Shown here: one piece after another, positions 9,288 to 19,000 of the stretch
Layout of the letters: each line of letters starts with the position of its first letter
How positions within the stretch are numbered: the stretch's first letter is position 1
From: Flavobacterium sp.
GTDB taxonomy: Bacteria; Bacteroidota; Bacteroidia; Flavobacteriales; Flavobacteriaceae
NCBI GenBank assembly: GCA_018883065.1
Contig: VEQT01000025.1
Location: 1-34,928, forward strand
Reading direction: 5' to 3'
DNA: 34,928 bases
The notes under the pieces: model-generated
Told to the model about the DNA's origin: nothing
What the model saw: the letters and a program-made list of their open reading frames with translations, nothing else
Databases searched by the model: none
Translations under genes and position numbers: made by a program

Positions 9288-9933
9288 AGAAGGTGGAAAA
9301 ATTATATTAATAGCAACAACTTTAACTGTATTTTCTTTGTTGTTGGCCGATAAATTCATCAGCACCAAGTGGCTACTCATGACAATCGAATTACTCATTT
9401 TGGGTTTTCTGATCTTAATCTTGCAGTTTTTTAGAAACCCAACCCGCACTGTTGAAGTAAACGATTATCATATTATTGCGCCTGTTGACGGTAAAGTAGT
9501 AGTTATTGAAGAAGTATTTGAAGAAGAATATTTTAAAGACAAACGACTTCAAGTTTCAATTTTTATGTCGCCCATTAATGTTCACGTAACGCGTTATCCG
9601 GTAAACGGAAAAGTTAAATTTAGCAAATACCACCCCGGCAAATACCTCGTTGCTTGGCACCCCAAAGCCAGCACTGAAAACGAACGTACCACTATAGTAG
9701 TTGAAAACCGCATTTTTGGTGAAATTTTATACCGTCAAATTGCTGGTGCGTTGGCTAGACGAATTGTAAATTATGCAGAAGAATGCATGCAAGTTCGCCA
9801 AGGCACCGATGCAGGATTCATTAAATTTGGATCGCGTGTTGATTTATTCTTGCCTTTAGGAACAAATGTGACAGTTGCATTAAACCAAAAAGCAGTAGGT
9901 GGAAAAACAATCATTGCTAGCAAAGAAGCATGA
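9277..9933 (+). CDS. psd: Phosphatidylserine decarboxylase proenzyme, short type
   Basis: Psd decarboxylates phosphatidylserine to phosphatidylethanolamine. It has 218 residues, which fits the short form of the family rather than the roughly 320-residue E. coli enzyme. Two hydrophobic helices at about 7-23 and 29-50 anchor it in the inner membrane. Conserved blocks are IIAPVDGKVVVIEE, the His-containing MSPINVHVTRYPVNG and YHPGKYLVAWHPKAS. The self-cleavage site is Gly185-Ser186 in KFGSRVDLF; cleavage there would turn Ser186 into the pyruvoyl cofactor of a 33-residue alpha chain. The start overlaps cdsA by 11 bases and the end overlaps the acyl-CoA-binding protein gene by 4 bases (ATGA). Confidence 0.95.
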   Translation: MFHKEGGKIILIATTLTVFSLLLADKFISTKWLLMTIELLILGFLILILQFFRNPTRTVEVNDYHIIAPVDGKVVVIEEVFEEEYFKDKRLQVSIFMSPINVHVTRYPVNGKVKFSKYHPGKYLVAWHPKASTENERTTIVVENRIFGEILYRQIAGALARRIVNYAEECMQVRQGTDAGFIKFGSRVDLFLPLGTNVTVALNQKAVGGKTIIASKEA

Positions 9934-10199
9934 AACCAAATGATTTAGATACCCGTTTTGAAGAAGCGGTAGCTATAGCTGCACAAATGACACAGTCGTC
10001 GCTGCCACAAGATGTGCAATTGCGACTGTATGCGTTTTACAAGCAAGCAACGCAAGGCAATTTGGAGCTAAACCAAACTACTTCCTATCATTTACGCGAT
10101 GCATTTAAAACCAATGCTTGGATGCAAATCAAACACATTTCTATCGAGGAAGCCAAAGAGGCCTATATTACAATTATTCAATCCTTAGTTAAAAAATAA
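9930..10199 (+). CDS. Acyl-CoA-binding protein (ACBP family)
   Basis: This 89-residue helical protein matches the ACBP family, small cytosolic carriers that bind long-chain acyl-CoA esters. The family pattern is clear: DLDTRFEEAVAIA in helix 1, then LRLYAFYKQATQGNLEL, corresponding to the conserved LYxLYKQAT block, then the NAWMQIK block and a final helix EEAKEAYITIIQSL. ACBP is mostly a eukaryotic family with scattered bacterial members. Its 4-base overlap with psd and place behind cdsA suggest that it delivers or buffers acyl-CoA for phospholipid synthesis; that role is inferred from context. Confidence 0.88.
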   Translation: MKPNDLDTRFEEAVAIAAQMTQSSLPQDVQLRLYAFYKQATQGNLELNQTTSYHLRDAFKTNAWMQIKHISIEEAKEAYITIIQSLVKK

Positions 10200-10204
10200 T
10201 CCAC

Positions 10205-10981
10205 ATGAAGCTTCGTTTACTACAGGTATTTGGACTTGTTTTTTTTGTACTACTATCCTGCAACCGCAAAAAATTAACCGAGGTAGTTGAAGTGCCCTTA
10301 CCAAGTAAAGATGATAAAATGGTAATTGGGAATCCCGAAGATGTGAAAGCGGATGATGGCACATTTGAGATGATAAATTTACCCTACGGCTATGAAGCAT
10401 TGGCTCCTCACATGGACGCACTTACACAAGAAATTCATTATTCTAAACATTATCTTACCTACACCAATAACGTAAACAAATTAGTTGCTGGTACCGATTT
10501 AGAGGAGCTTAGCATAGAAGAATTACTGAAAAAATCAGATGCATCCAACCCTGATTTACGAAACAATGCTGGAGGCTATTTTAACCATTCGTTCTTTTTT
10601 GAAAGTTTAAAGGGAAAGGCATCCAAAACACCTAAAGACAGTCTGGCTAAAGTAATTACCCGAGACTTTGGTTCCTTCTACAACTTTAAAACTCAATTTT
10701 CGGACGCCGCAGCCAAGCAATTTGGTTCGGGTTGGGCCTGGTTAATTCTTGATGCATCGGGTAAGTTACAGGTGTGTAGCACAGCCAACCAAGATAATCC
10801 TCTTATGCCTAATGCAACGGTAAAAGGCACACCGTTATTGGCTTTAGATGTTTGGGAACACGCCTATTATTTGAATTACCAATACAAACGCAAAAAATAC
10901 ATTGATGCCTTTTTTTCGGTAATAAACTGGGCAAAAGTAGCCGAACGCTTTGAGAATGCAACTACTCAAAAAACACCCTAA
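10205..10981 (+). CDS. Lipoprotein Fe/Mn superoxide dismutase, Mn-type signature
   Basis: This enzyme converts superoxide to oxygen and hydrogen peroxide. The 258-residue protein starts with a lipoprotein signal peptide (VFFVLLSC; lipid-modified Cys19), followed by a charged linker to about residue 53. The SOD domain has the expected metal ligands His78 (EIHYSKH), His128 (FNHSFFF), Asp215 and His219 (LDVWEHAYYL). Gly124 and Gln196 (ANQDNPL) are the residues typical of Mn-type enzymes. Tyr125 stands where most relatives have His (GGHxNH). It should be anchored in the outer or inner membrane facing the periplasm or the surface, unlike the cytosolic SODs. It lies five bases after the ACBP gene and probably belongs to the same transcript. 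Confidence 0.9.
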   Translation: MKLRLLQVFGLVFFVLLSCNRKKLTEVVEVPLPSKDDKMVIGNPEDVKADDGTFEMINLPYGYEALAPHMDALTQEIHYSKHYLTYTNNVNKLVAGTDLEELSIEELLKKSDASNPDLRNNAGGYFNHSFFFESLKGKASKTPKDSLAKVITRDFGSFYNFKTQFSDAAAKQFGSGWAWLILDASGKLQVCSTANQDNPLMPNATVKGTPLLALDVWEHAYYLNYQYKRKKYIDAFFSVINWAKVAERFENATTQKTP

Positions 10982-10986
10982 ACAAG

Positions 10987-11334
10987 TTGCAGCCACAACA
11001 TTTCCATATTCGAAAAATAGAAAACCTTCACATTGCCATGTGGTTGCTAAAAGACACCTGTTGGGTATTATCTTATAAAACCGCTGGCATGTTTATGATA
11101 CTTCCCACGCTCAGTGTGGCGTTTTACTTGACGTATAAACTACGCAAAACAACAACTGAATTGCTACACAACTTGGCTGTGTGTTGCTGGATTATAGCCA
11201 ATTCAATTTGGATGACGGGTGAGTTTTATGCCAATGATGGATATCGGCTATATGCAGCATTATTTTTTGGGCTTGGATTACTACTCGTTGCCTATTATTA
11301 CCTTATAGCTCAACATAAAAAAAACCAAGATTAA
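10987..11334 (+). CDS. Small membrane protein of unknown function, three predicted helices
   Basis: I do not recognise a named function. The frame allows a TTG start at 10987 (115 residues) or an ATG at 11038 (98 residues); no ATG is available upstream before the in-frame stop at 10951. I prefer the TTG because the N-terminal block HIRKIENLHIAMWLLKDTCW looks structured and runs into the body of the protein without a break, but this is not proven. Three hydrophobic segments lie at about 34-50, 60-80 and 90-108, with Trp and Tyr at their edges. It follows the superoxide dismutase by five bases and ends inside the terminator hairpin, making it the last gene of the lipid/SOD run. Confidence 0.65.
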   Translation: MQPQHFHIRKIENLHIAMWLLKDTCWVLSYKTAGMFMILPTLSVAFYLTYKLRKTTTELLHNLAVCCWIIANSIWMTGEFYANDGYRLYAALFFGLGLLLVAYYYLIAQHKKNQD

Positions 11335-11348
11335 CTTGGTTTTTTTTT
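11321..11348. terminator. Bidirectional intrinsic terminator
   Basis: A perfect 9-base inverted repeat AAAACCAAG/CTTGGTTTT surrounds a 5-base loop that contains the stop codon of the upstream gene. It is followed by a T run on the plus strand and preceded by an A run, so it can end both the lipid/SOD transcript and the convergent valS transcript. Confidence 0.85.
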
Positions 11349-11350
11349 CT

Positions 11351-13984
11351 TTATTGTAAACTACTTAGTCGATCCTTAATCGCTGCTATTTTAGCCAACG
11401 CATCAGCTTCTTTTTTTCGTTCTGTAGCCAATACCGCTTCTGGAGCACCGGCAACAAATCGTTCATTGGCTAACTTCTTTTGCACCGAAAGTAAAAAGCC
11501 TTGGGTATATTTTAGCTCCTCCTCTAGTTTGGCTACTTCTTCTTCAACATTAATTGTTCCTATAATAGGAATAAAATACTCATTTGATTTAACTCGAAAC
11601 GATAAAGCGCCACTTACTTTCTCGGTTACATACTCCAATTGGGAAACATTGCCCAACTTGGTTACTACAGCATCAAAATAGGTAGTAAAGCTGTCGTGGT
11701 TGATCACTTTTAGTTCAATGGCATCTTTAAACGGTATATTCTTCTCTTTTCGGATGGAACGAATTCCAGCTATTACCTCGATGACTGTTTCAAATTGACT
11801 TAAAATCCCCGAGTCAAATGATTTTTGCTCGGGCCAGGTAGAAATAATAAGCGCCTCCTTAGCTGAACGATTTTGAATTAAATGCCAAATTTCTTCGGTA
11901 ATAAATGGCATAAACGGATGCAACAATTTCATGTTTTGCTCCATCATGTATATCGCACTCGCATAAGTTTTGGCATCAATGGGTTGTTGATAAGCCGGTT
12001 TAATCATCTCTAAAAACCAAGAACAAAAATCATCCCAAACCAATTTATAGATAGCCATTAAGGCATCAGAGATGCGGTATTTTTCAAAATGATCTTCGAT
12101 TTCCACTAAAGTTTGTTGCAATTTGGCTTCGTACCAGGCAATAGCAACAGCAGATGATTCCGGTTGCGGAATAGTGTCACTTACCTCCCAGCCCTTAATC
12201 AATTTGAAGGCATTCCATATTTTGTTGGTAAAGGCTTTTCCTTGGTTGCACAACTCCTCGTCAAACATGATGTCGTTTCCGGCTGAGGCGCTCAATAACA
12301 AGCCCACACGCACGCCATCGGCACCAAATTGATCTATTAAGTCAAGTGGATCGGGTGAATTACCCAATGATTTAGACATTTTACGACGGAACTTATCGCG
12401 TACCAAGCCCGTTAAATAGACATTGGTAAACGGTTTTTGGTCGGTATATTCATAGCCAGCAATGATCATGCGCGCCACCCAGAAAAACAAAATATCCGGG
12501 CCGGTCACTAAATCATTGGTGGGGTAATAGTACTTAAATTCTGGGTTTTTGGAATCCATAATACCGCCAAATACGGACATTGGCCACAACCAGGAAGAGA
12601 ACCAGGTATCTAAGGCGTCGGCATCTTGACGTAAATCAGCGATTGTAAGTTGAGCATTTTTTGTTTTTTCTTGAGCCAATGTCAAGGCTGCTTCGATAGT
12701 TTCAGCAACCACAAAATCTTCTTTCCCTTCGCCGTAGTAGTAGGCCGGGATTTGTTGTCCCCACCAGAGTTGGCGAGAGATATTCCAATCGCGTACATTT
12801 TCTAACCAATGGCGGTAGGTGTTTTCGAATTTTTTGGGGTATAATTTTATTTCGTTGGTTTCTAATACAGCGGTAATGGCTGGTTTTACTAAATCTTCCA
12901 TTTTAAGAAACCACTGATCAGACAAGCGTGGCTCTATAACGGCCTTGGTACGCTCGGAAGTTCCAACTTTATTGAGGTGGATTTCGGTTTTGGCTAAGGC
13001 ACCAATGGATTGTAGCTCCACAGCGATTTCCTCACGAACTATAAAACGGTCTTTGCCGGCATAATGCATACCGTATGATGATAATGTGGCATCGTCGTTA
13101 AACACATCGATGATTTCGAGTTGGTGTTTATCGCCCAACATTTTGTCGTTTACATCATGGGCTGGTGTTACTTTAAGACAACCGGTTCCAAATTCCATAT
13201 CTACGTATTCGTCGGCGATGATGGGTATTAAGCGGTTGCAAATGGGCACACGCACCTGTTTGCCCTGTAAGTACGCAAAACGCTCATCGTTGGGGTTGAC
13301 GCAAATGGCCGTATCACCAAAAATAGTCTCCGGACGTGTAGTGGCAACGGTTAAATAATTGGTTGTTCCTTCTATATGGTATTGGATATAGAATAATTTT
13401 CCTTGTTGTTCTTCGTAAATAACTTCTTCATCAGACAAGGTGGTTTTGGCTTGCGGATCCCAATTGACCATTCGGTAGCCACGGTAAATTAAGCCTTTGT
13501 TATACAAATCGACAAAAGAGCGAATTACCGAAGCCGACATATCGGGGTCCATGGTAAATTTGGTTCGGTCCCAGTCACAGGAAGCACCCAATTTTTTTAA
13601 TTGTTCTAGAATTACGCCGCCATATTTGTGCGTCCATTCCCAGGCATGCGCCAAAAATTCTTCGCGGGTTAAGTCATTTTTGTCTATACCTTGTTCCTTT
13701 AATTTGGCAACTACTTTGGCTTCGGTAGCAATTGAGGCGTGATCGGTTCCTGGCACCCAACAGGCATTGAATCCTTTGAGTCGAGCTCTACGAATTAAGA
13801 CGTCTTGTATGGTGTTGTTGAGCATGTGGCCCATGTGCAAAACTCCGGTAACGTTTGGTGGAGGTATTACAATGGTATAGGGTGTGCGCTGGTCGGGAGT
13901 AGAATGAAAATACTTGTTTTCCATCCAGTAATCGTACCATTTTTGCTCGATGGTCTTGGCGTCAAATTGATTGGGTAAGCTCAT
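11351..13984 (-). CDS. valS: Valine--tRNA ligase
   Basis: ValS charges tRNA-Val and edits mischarged threonine. The 877-residue protein is a full-length class I synthetase. The HIGH-type motif is HMGH at 50-53 within [12 protein letters not shown], and the KMSKS loop is [10 protein letters not shown] near residue 534. The editing insertion follows the [12 protein letters not shown] block, and a C-terminal coiled-coil arm rich in Lys and Glu ends the protein, typical of ValS. The start ATG at 13984 leads directly into a characteristic N terminus ([14 protein letters not shown]). The upstream 44-122 bases hold a structured RNA and a promoter box on the same strand, so translation may be preceded by a structured leader. 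Confidence 0.98.
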   Translation of the reverse strand: MSLPNQFDAKTIEQKWYDYWMENKYFHSTPDQRTPYTIVIPPPNVTGVLHMGHMLNNTIQDVLIRRARLKGFNACWVPGTDHASIATEAKVVAKLKEQGIDKNDLTREEFLAHAWEWTHKYGGVILEQLKKLGASCDWDRTKFTMDPDMSASVIRSFVDLYNKGLIYRGYRMVNWDPQAKTTLSDEEVIYEEQQGKLFYIQYHIEGTTNYLTVATTRPETIFGDTAICVNPNDERFAYLQGKQVRVPICNRLIPIIADEYVDMEFGTGCLKVTPAHDVNDKMLGDKHQLEIIDVFNDDATLSSYGMHYAGKDRFIVREEIAVELQSIGALAKTEIHLNKVGTSERTKAVIEPRLSDQWFLKMEDLVKPAITAVLETNEIKLYPKKFENTYRHWLENVRDWNISRQLWWGQQIPAYYYGEGKEDFVVAETIEAALTLAQEKTKNAQLTIADLRQDADALDTWFSSWLWPMSVFGGIMDSKNPEFKYYYPTNDLVTGPDILFFWVARMIIAGYEYTDQKPFTNVYLTGLVRDKFRRKMSKSLGNSPDPLDLIDQFGADGVRVGLLLSASAGNDIMFDEELCNQGKAFTNKIWNAFKLIKGWEVSDTIPQPESSAVAIAWYEAKLQQTLVEIEDHFEKYRISDALMAIYKLVWDDFCSWFLEMIKPAYQQPIDAKTYASAIYMMEQNMKLLHPFMPFITEEIWHLIQNRSAKEALIISTWPEQKSFDSGILSQFETVIEVIAGIRSIRKEKNIPFKDAIELKVINHDSFTTYFDAVVTKLGNVSQLEYVTEKVSGALSFRVKSNEYFIPIIGTINVEEEVAKLEEELKYTQGFLLSVQKKLANERFVAGAPEAVLATERKKEADALAKIAAIKDRLSSLQ

Positions 13985-14027
13985 AAGTGAATTATCTCAA
14001 CTGTTTACTTTAGTGTTCAGTGTGTAC

Positions 14028-14097
14028 TAGCCCCGATTGAAGCGGCATCCTTTTTTGAAGCATGAAAAAAAGATACAGCGAAAAGCGGGAAATAGCT
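14028..14097 (-). ncRNA. Structured RNA, Flavo-1-like, in the valS leader
   Basis: The element reads on the minus strand from AGCTATTTCCCGC to ATCGGGGCTA. From memory of Flavobacterium genomes this is the widespread motif known as Flavo-1; I could not search for it. An outer helix pairs AGC with GCT and CCCG with CGGG, and an inner hairpin pairs ATCTTTTTT with AAAAAAGGAT around a short loop. The fourth inner pair is U-G on the minus strand but would be C-A on the plus strand, which favours minus. A TAnnTTTG box ends two bases before it, and no terminator separates it from valS 43 bases further on. The strand and the name are inferred; its function is unknown. Confidence 0.7.
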
Positions 14098-14098
14098 G

Positions 14099-14106
14099 CA
14101 AAAGTA
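14099..14106 (-). promoter_or_regulatory. Probable -7 box for the valS leader RNA (TACTTTTG)
   Basis: On the minus strand this is TACTTTTG, matching TAnnTTTG. Transcription starting a few bases downstream would begin at or near the first base of the structured RNA. At the -33 position 19 bases upstream there is TTT rather than TTG. Confidence 0.55.
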
Positions 14107-14139
14107 AAGAAATAGGCGCGTATAAAAAATTGTGATCGA

Positions 14140-14147
14140 TATATTTG
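14140..14147 (+). promoter_or_regulatory. Probable -7 box of the DUF1573 gene (TATATTTG)
   Basis: TATATTTG is an exact match to TAnnTTTG, 56 bases before the DUF1573 start codon, and divergent from the valS-leader box. A near match (CTACTTTG) lies closer to the gene and could be an alternative. Confidence 0.45.
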
Positions 14148-14203
14148 CGAATTGGGCAAAAGAAAGTATTTTTACCCTACTTTGATTTTTAAATTACTAC
14201 CCC

Positions 14204-14641
14204 ATGAAAAAATGTATCTACCTACTAACCTTACTGTTAAGCATTGTAACGTTTGCTCAAAAAGGGCCTAAAATTGTTTTTTCTGCACCTGATAATACCA
14301 TAGATTACGGAAAAGTATACAAAGACACCGATTCGGGTGTGCGCGTATTTGAATTTAAAAATACCGGGGACGCTCCATTAATTATTGCTGATGTGCAATC
14401 GACGTGTGGTTGTACCATTCCAACCAAACCAACCGAGCCCATTATGCCCGGAAAAATGGGTAAAATAGAAGTAAAATACAACATGAGTCCAGGTCCTATT
14501 CGCAAAACCATAACAGTGGAATGCAATGCCGTAAATGTGGAGAATGGAAAAGTAGCCATTAAAATTAAAGGTGAAGTGCTGGTTCGTGAAGCCATCAATA
14601 TTTTGGAAAAGAAAAAAAACGTTCCAACCAGTGATTACTAA
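14204..14641 (+). CDS. DUF1573-domain exported protein
   Basis: This 145-residue protein has a signal peptide (CIYLLTLLLSIVTFAQ, cleavage after about residue 18) and one Ig-like DUF1573 domain. The domain shows the family pattern: DYGKVYKDTDSGVRVFEFKN, then the NTGDAPLIIADVQSTCGCT block with two neighbouring cysteines, then PGKMGKIEVKYN and a final strand region ending in IKIKGEV. Members of this family are abundant in Bacteroidota and of unknown function. A promoter box upstream and a terminator directly behind make it a single-gene unit, divergent from valS. Confidence 0.88.
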   Translation: MKKCIYLLTLLLSIVTFAQKGPKIVFSAPDNTIDYGKVYKDTDSGVRVFEFKNTGDAPLIIADVQSTCGCTIPTKPTEPIMPGKMGKIEVKYNMSPGPIRKTITVECNAVNVENGKVAIKIKGEVLVREAINILEKKKNVPTSDY

Positions 14642-14646
14642 GGAAT

Positions 14647-14673
14647 AAGGCTTTCATTTGAGAGCCTTTTTTT
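14647..14673 (+). terminator. Intrinsic terminator after the DUF1573 gene
   Basis: The hairpin AAGGCTTTC-ATTT-GAGAGCCTT has a nine-base stem with one G-T pair and a four-base loop, followed by seven Ts. It starts six bases after the stop codon. Confidence 0.85.
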
Positions 14674-14759
14674 ATGCAGTTTTATCTACAAATAATTGTG
14701 TGACGAACCCATTGGGTTGCCACTATTTTTTTGCAAATTTGCACTTCAAATTTATACCT

Positions 14760-15953
14760 ATGCCAAAAATTTCTCATAAAGGCAATGCCATGCCTGAATC
14801 GCCTATTCGAAAATTGGTCCCCTATGCTGAAATAGCAAAAAAAAAGGGACATAAAGTGTACCACCTAAACATAGGACAACCCGACATCGAAACCCCAAAA
14901 GAGGCTCTAGATGCGGTACGTAACTTTGATTTTAAAATTTTAGAATACAGCCATTCGGCAGGTTTTGAAAGCTACCGAACCAAATTAGCGGCTTTTTACC
15001 AAAAAGGTGGATTGCCCATAGAAGTGGCCGACATAATAATTACTACAGGTGGATCGGAGGCCTTGCTTTTTGCTATGGGAACTACAATGGATCAGGGAGA
15101 TGAAATCATTATTCCTGAGCCGTTTTATGCCAATTACAATGGGTTTTCGGTTGCTTCGGGTGTTACGGTTGTGCCTGTAATTTCGAGTATCGAAACGGGA
15201 TTTGCACTACCTCCTATTGCCGAATTCGAGAAACTCATTACACCAAAAACCAAGGCGATATTGATTTGTAATCCGGGAAATCCAACTGGTTATTTGTACT
15301 CGCAAGAGGAGTTAATGCAATTGGCTGAACTGGTAAAGAAGCATGATTTGTATCTAATTGCCGACGAGGTTTATCGGGAGTTTACCTATGATGGTGGCGT
15401 TCATTATTCGGTAATGAATTTACCCGGATTGGAAGAACACGCAATCATGATTGATTCGGTATCCAAACGTTACAGCATGTGTGGGGCGCGAATTGGTTGT
15501 ATTGTTTCTAAAAACAAAGCCGTAATGGCCACAGCCATGAAGTTTGCCCAAGCGCGTTTGAGTCCTCCTACCTTTGCGCAAATTGCCAGTGAGGCAGCAA
15601 TTGATACCCCACCTTCTTATTTTGAAGCGGTAATTGCCGAATACAAAGAGCGAAGAGACACATTGGTAGAAGGCTTACTAGAAATACCTGGCGTTCAAGT
15701 CGCATCGCCAAAAGGAGCATTTTATTGTATTGCCGCTTTGCCTGTTGACAATGCTGACAAATTTGCACAATGGCTTTTAGAATCCTATGAGTTAAATAAT
15801 GAAACTGTAATGGTTGCACCTGCTGCAGGGTTTTACTCTACGCCAGGTAATGGACTACAAGAAGTGCGCATTGCTTATGTATTGAAAAAAAACGACCTTA
15901 TACGAGCGGTCGAGATACTAAAACACGCGACTCAGGCATACAATAGCAAGTAA
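14760..15953 (+). CDS. PLP-dependent aminotransferase, class I/II (aspartate aminotransferase-like)
   Basis: This 398-residue fold-type I enzyme transfers an amino group between an amino acid and a 2-oxo acid using pyridoxal phosphate. I start it at the ATG at 14760 (MPKISHKGNAMPESP); the open frame upstream runs back into the terminator hairpin and is not protein-like. Visible motifs are HLNIGQPDIETP for substrate binding, TTGGSEALLFA for cofactor phosphate binding, NPGNPTGYLYS, the ADEVYREF block with the Asp that holds the pyridine nitrogen, and the Schiff-base Lys236 in SVSKRYSMCGARIG. The C-terminal Arg in EVRIAYVL would bind the substrate carboxylate. The exact substrate cannot be read from sequence. 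It stands alone between two terminators. Confidence 0.9.
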   Translation: MPKISHKGNAMPESPIRKLVPYAEIAKKKGHKVYHLNIGQPDIETPKEALDAVRNFDFKILEYSHSAGFESYRTKLAAFYQKGGLPIEVADIIITTGGSEALLFAMGTTMDQGDEIIIPEPFYANYNGFSVASGVTVVPVISSIETGFALPPIAEFEKLITPKTKAILICNPGNPTGYLYSQEELMQLAELVKKHDLYLIADEVYREFTYDGGVHYSVMNLPGLEEHAIMIDSVSKRYSMCGARIGCIVSKNKAVMATAMKFAQARLSPPTFAQIASEAAIDTPPSYFEAVIAEYKERRDTLVEGLLEIPGVQVASPKGAFYCIAALPVDNADKFAQWLLESYELNNETVMVAPAAGFYSTPGNGLQEVRIAYVLKKNDLIRAVEILKHATQAYNSK

Positions 15954-15970
15954 TTGTATCGCTTACATAA

Positions 15971-16003
15971 AAAAATGCTTCCTTTTCTGGAAGCATTTTT
16001 TTT
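15971..16003. terminator. Bidirectional intrinsic terminator
   Basis: A 12-base stem AAAAATGCTTCC/GGAAGCATTTTT encloses a 6-base loop, with the T run continuing to 16003 and an A run on the other side. It lies between the convergent aminotransferase and giant secreted-protein genes and can serve both. Confidence 0.88.
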
Positions 16004-16017
16004 GTTGTGTATCTCGA

Positions 16018-19000
16018 TTAACGTTTCAACGAAAAGTGCGATTTAAACGTTCTTGGATCTCCTTCTTGATTCAAGTAATTTATGTTAAACCAATAATCAG
16101 TAGAGGGTAACGGCTGACCATTATACGTACCATCCCAACCTAATCCACTCGGCTGAATTTGCTTAATCAATTTACCAAATCTGTCGTAAATGAAGATTTG
16201 AGCATCTGGTTGATCTGCTAAATCAGAGATGTTCCAATAATCATTATAGGTGTCGTTATTGGGGGTGAAAAAAGTTGGATAATCAATGATTCGAACTTCA
16301 ATTGGAGCTAACTCACCGCAAGCATTTCGAACTACAATTTGGTGGAAACCAGACGTAAGATTAGTGAAATAGTTTTGCGTTTGAAATGGTCCACCATCCA
16401 ATTGGTATTCATAAAAACCTTGTGGATCAACATAAACTTGAACCAGCTGTTGGTCCGTAAACTCAGTAGATACCGTCGCAATAGCAGACAATGGAGGCAA
16501 TGCAGGAGAAACTACTGCAGATACTACTGCAGAACATCCGGTTGCAATGCTTGTTGCCTTTACGCTGTATGTACTTGGGATTGTTGCTACGTAACTGCTG
16601 CTGTTTTGACCTAAAATAACACCATTTATATCACTCCACTCAAAGGTGTATTGTAACGGATCCAATTGAGTGTCTAAGGTATAAGTTGCTCCTGGATTTG
16701 GAACACCAAATGCATCAACACAAATGGTTCCCTCTTGCTGCAACCTAAATTCAGGCAATGAACGAATATATAAGGTAGCAGTTAAAGACGCGGTTGAACA
16801 TCCGCCAATTGTTGTAGTGGTAAAATGGAAAGTGCTGTATTCAGTTGGTGTTCCTGAAATGGTTAAAACTCCTGCGTTAAACTGAGCCACAATTCCATAA
16901 GGAACCGAACCCGATAAAATTGCTGCACCTGTTGCACCATTACCCACTGTATATTGTATTGGGATAATGGGTTCATTAACACACAAGGTTTGAATTGCAG
17001 TGCTTGGTGCCGATGTTAATACTAAGGTTACATTTGGCTTGATCTCTAAAACACCTGTTAAAGTAGCTGATGAACAACCACCAAATGTAGTAACCGAGTA
17101 GTTGTAAGTACCTACAATTAATGAGGAACCTGAAATTGTTAATACGCCAGCTGCAAAAGATGATGTAATTCCGGCTGGCATTCCACTAAGTGTAGCCCCT
17201 AAAGCACCATTTCCTATAGTGTAGAAAATAGGTGTCATTGCTGCACCATTACAAATGGATTGATTGGCGGTTGCGGCTGCCGAGGTTAATGCTATAGAAG
17301 CATTTGGATTAACTTTAATTCTACCTTGTACAGGAATTGAGGGACATCCTCCGCTAGTATTAACTTGGAAAGGAAATATACCCGATACGGTTGGTGTACC
17401 GCTAATAGTATAAACACCAGTTACGGCATCATACACACCTGTTACCCCTGTTGGGAAATTCCCAAACGAAGCGATCAATGCAGCATTAGTTGCGCCATTT
17501 CCAACTAGATACGTTATGGGCACAATTGGCGTATTGATACACAATTCTTGGCTTGCAGTTGGAAGCGCAGATGTAATTACGATAGTTGCTGGAGGATTAA
17601 CCGTAATAGTTCCTGCTAAAGTAGCGGTGGTACAAGCATTTCCAGTAGTAACTAAAGTAAAATTAAATGGAGATCCAGTAGTTGATGCTGGTGTTCCCGA
17701 AATGGTAATTGTTGATCCTACAAGCGTAGCAGTTACACCAGTTGGTATACCCGTAACAGTAGCTGCTGAAGCTCCTCCTCCAATGGTGTACGTAATTGGA
17801 GAGATAGCATCGGTTAAACAAATGGTTTGAAATGCCGATGCAGGAGACGATGACAAGGTTAAAGTGTGGATTGGTTCAACTGTAATGCTACCTGAATCGG
17901 TGGCTACAACACACGTATTTCCTGTGGTGGTAATAGCATAGGCAAACGGTGATCCAGTTGTGGTTGATGGTGTTCCGGAGATAGTCAAAGTAGTTCCGGC
18001 AACTACAGCTGATACTCCTGCTGGCAAGCCCGTTACATTCGCTCCCGTTGCGCCTCCACTTAACGTATAAGTGATGGGTGCAATCGCTGTATTCACACAC
18101 AAGGTTTGCGTTTCAGTTGATGTAGCGGAAGTTAAAGCAATCGTGTGAACAGGATTCACCGTAAAGCTTCCAGTTCCAGTAGCAACTGTACAACTGTTTC
18201 CGGTAGTTGTAATACTATAAGCAAATGGAGAACCTGTTAATATTGATGGAGATCCCGAGATAGTCAAGGTTGTACCTACAACTGCTGCGGTGAGTCCGGT
18301 TGGAAGTCCAGTTACATTCGCACCTGTTGCTCCACCACCCAATGTATAAGTAATTGGCGTGATAGCCGTATTGATACAAAGTGTTTGATTATCTGATCCT
18401 GCAGCTGAAGTTAATGCTAGGGTATGTCCATTGCTTATGGTGATAGACCCGCCATCTGTAGCAACGGCACAGGCATTACCGGTTGTTGTTATGGTATACG
18501 TAAATGTACCAGTAACTGAAGGAGAACCCGAAATTGTTAAGGTAGCTCCTGAAACCGAAGCATTAACTCCAGTTGGTAAACCGGTTACGTTTGCACCAGT
18601 AGCACCTGATGCAAGTGTATACGTAATAGCAGTGATAGCTGTATTGATACAAACTGACTGTGATTCAGTTGAAACAGCAGAACTCAAGGTAATCGTATGA
18701 TCTGTAGTAACAGAAATTGATCCAGATTCAGTAGCAGTCGCACATGTGTTTCCTGTGGTGATAATACTGTATCCAAATGGAGAGCCAATTGTAATAGAAG
18801 GTGTTCCCGAAATGGTTAAAGTAGTTCCTACAACTGTTGCGCCAACTCCAGTTGGTAAGCCTGTAACAGTTGCTCCTGTTGCACCTCCACTAAGGGTATA
18901 TGTAATGGGCGTAATGGCATTGTTTACACAAACCGATTGATTTTCGGTTGCCGCTACTGAACTTAAGCCAATTGCATGTGCAGGATTAACCGTTATTGTT

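Noticed and set aside
14028..14097. The structured element as a plus-strand RNA or a leader of the DUF1573 gene
   Set aside because: On plus the inner helix would have a C-A mismatch, and the DUF1573 gene has its own promoter box downstream of the element. The minus strand fits better, though this is not proven.
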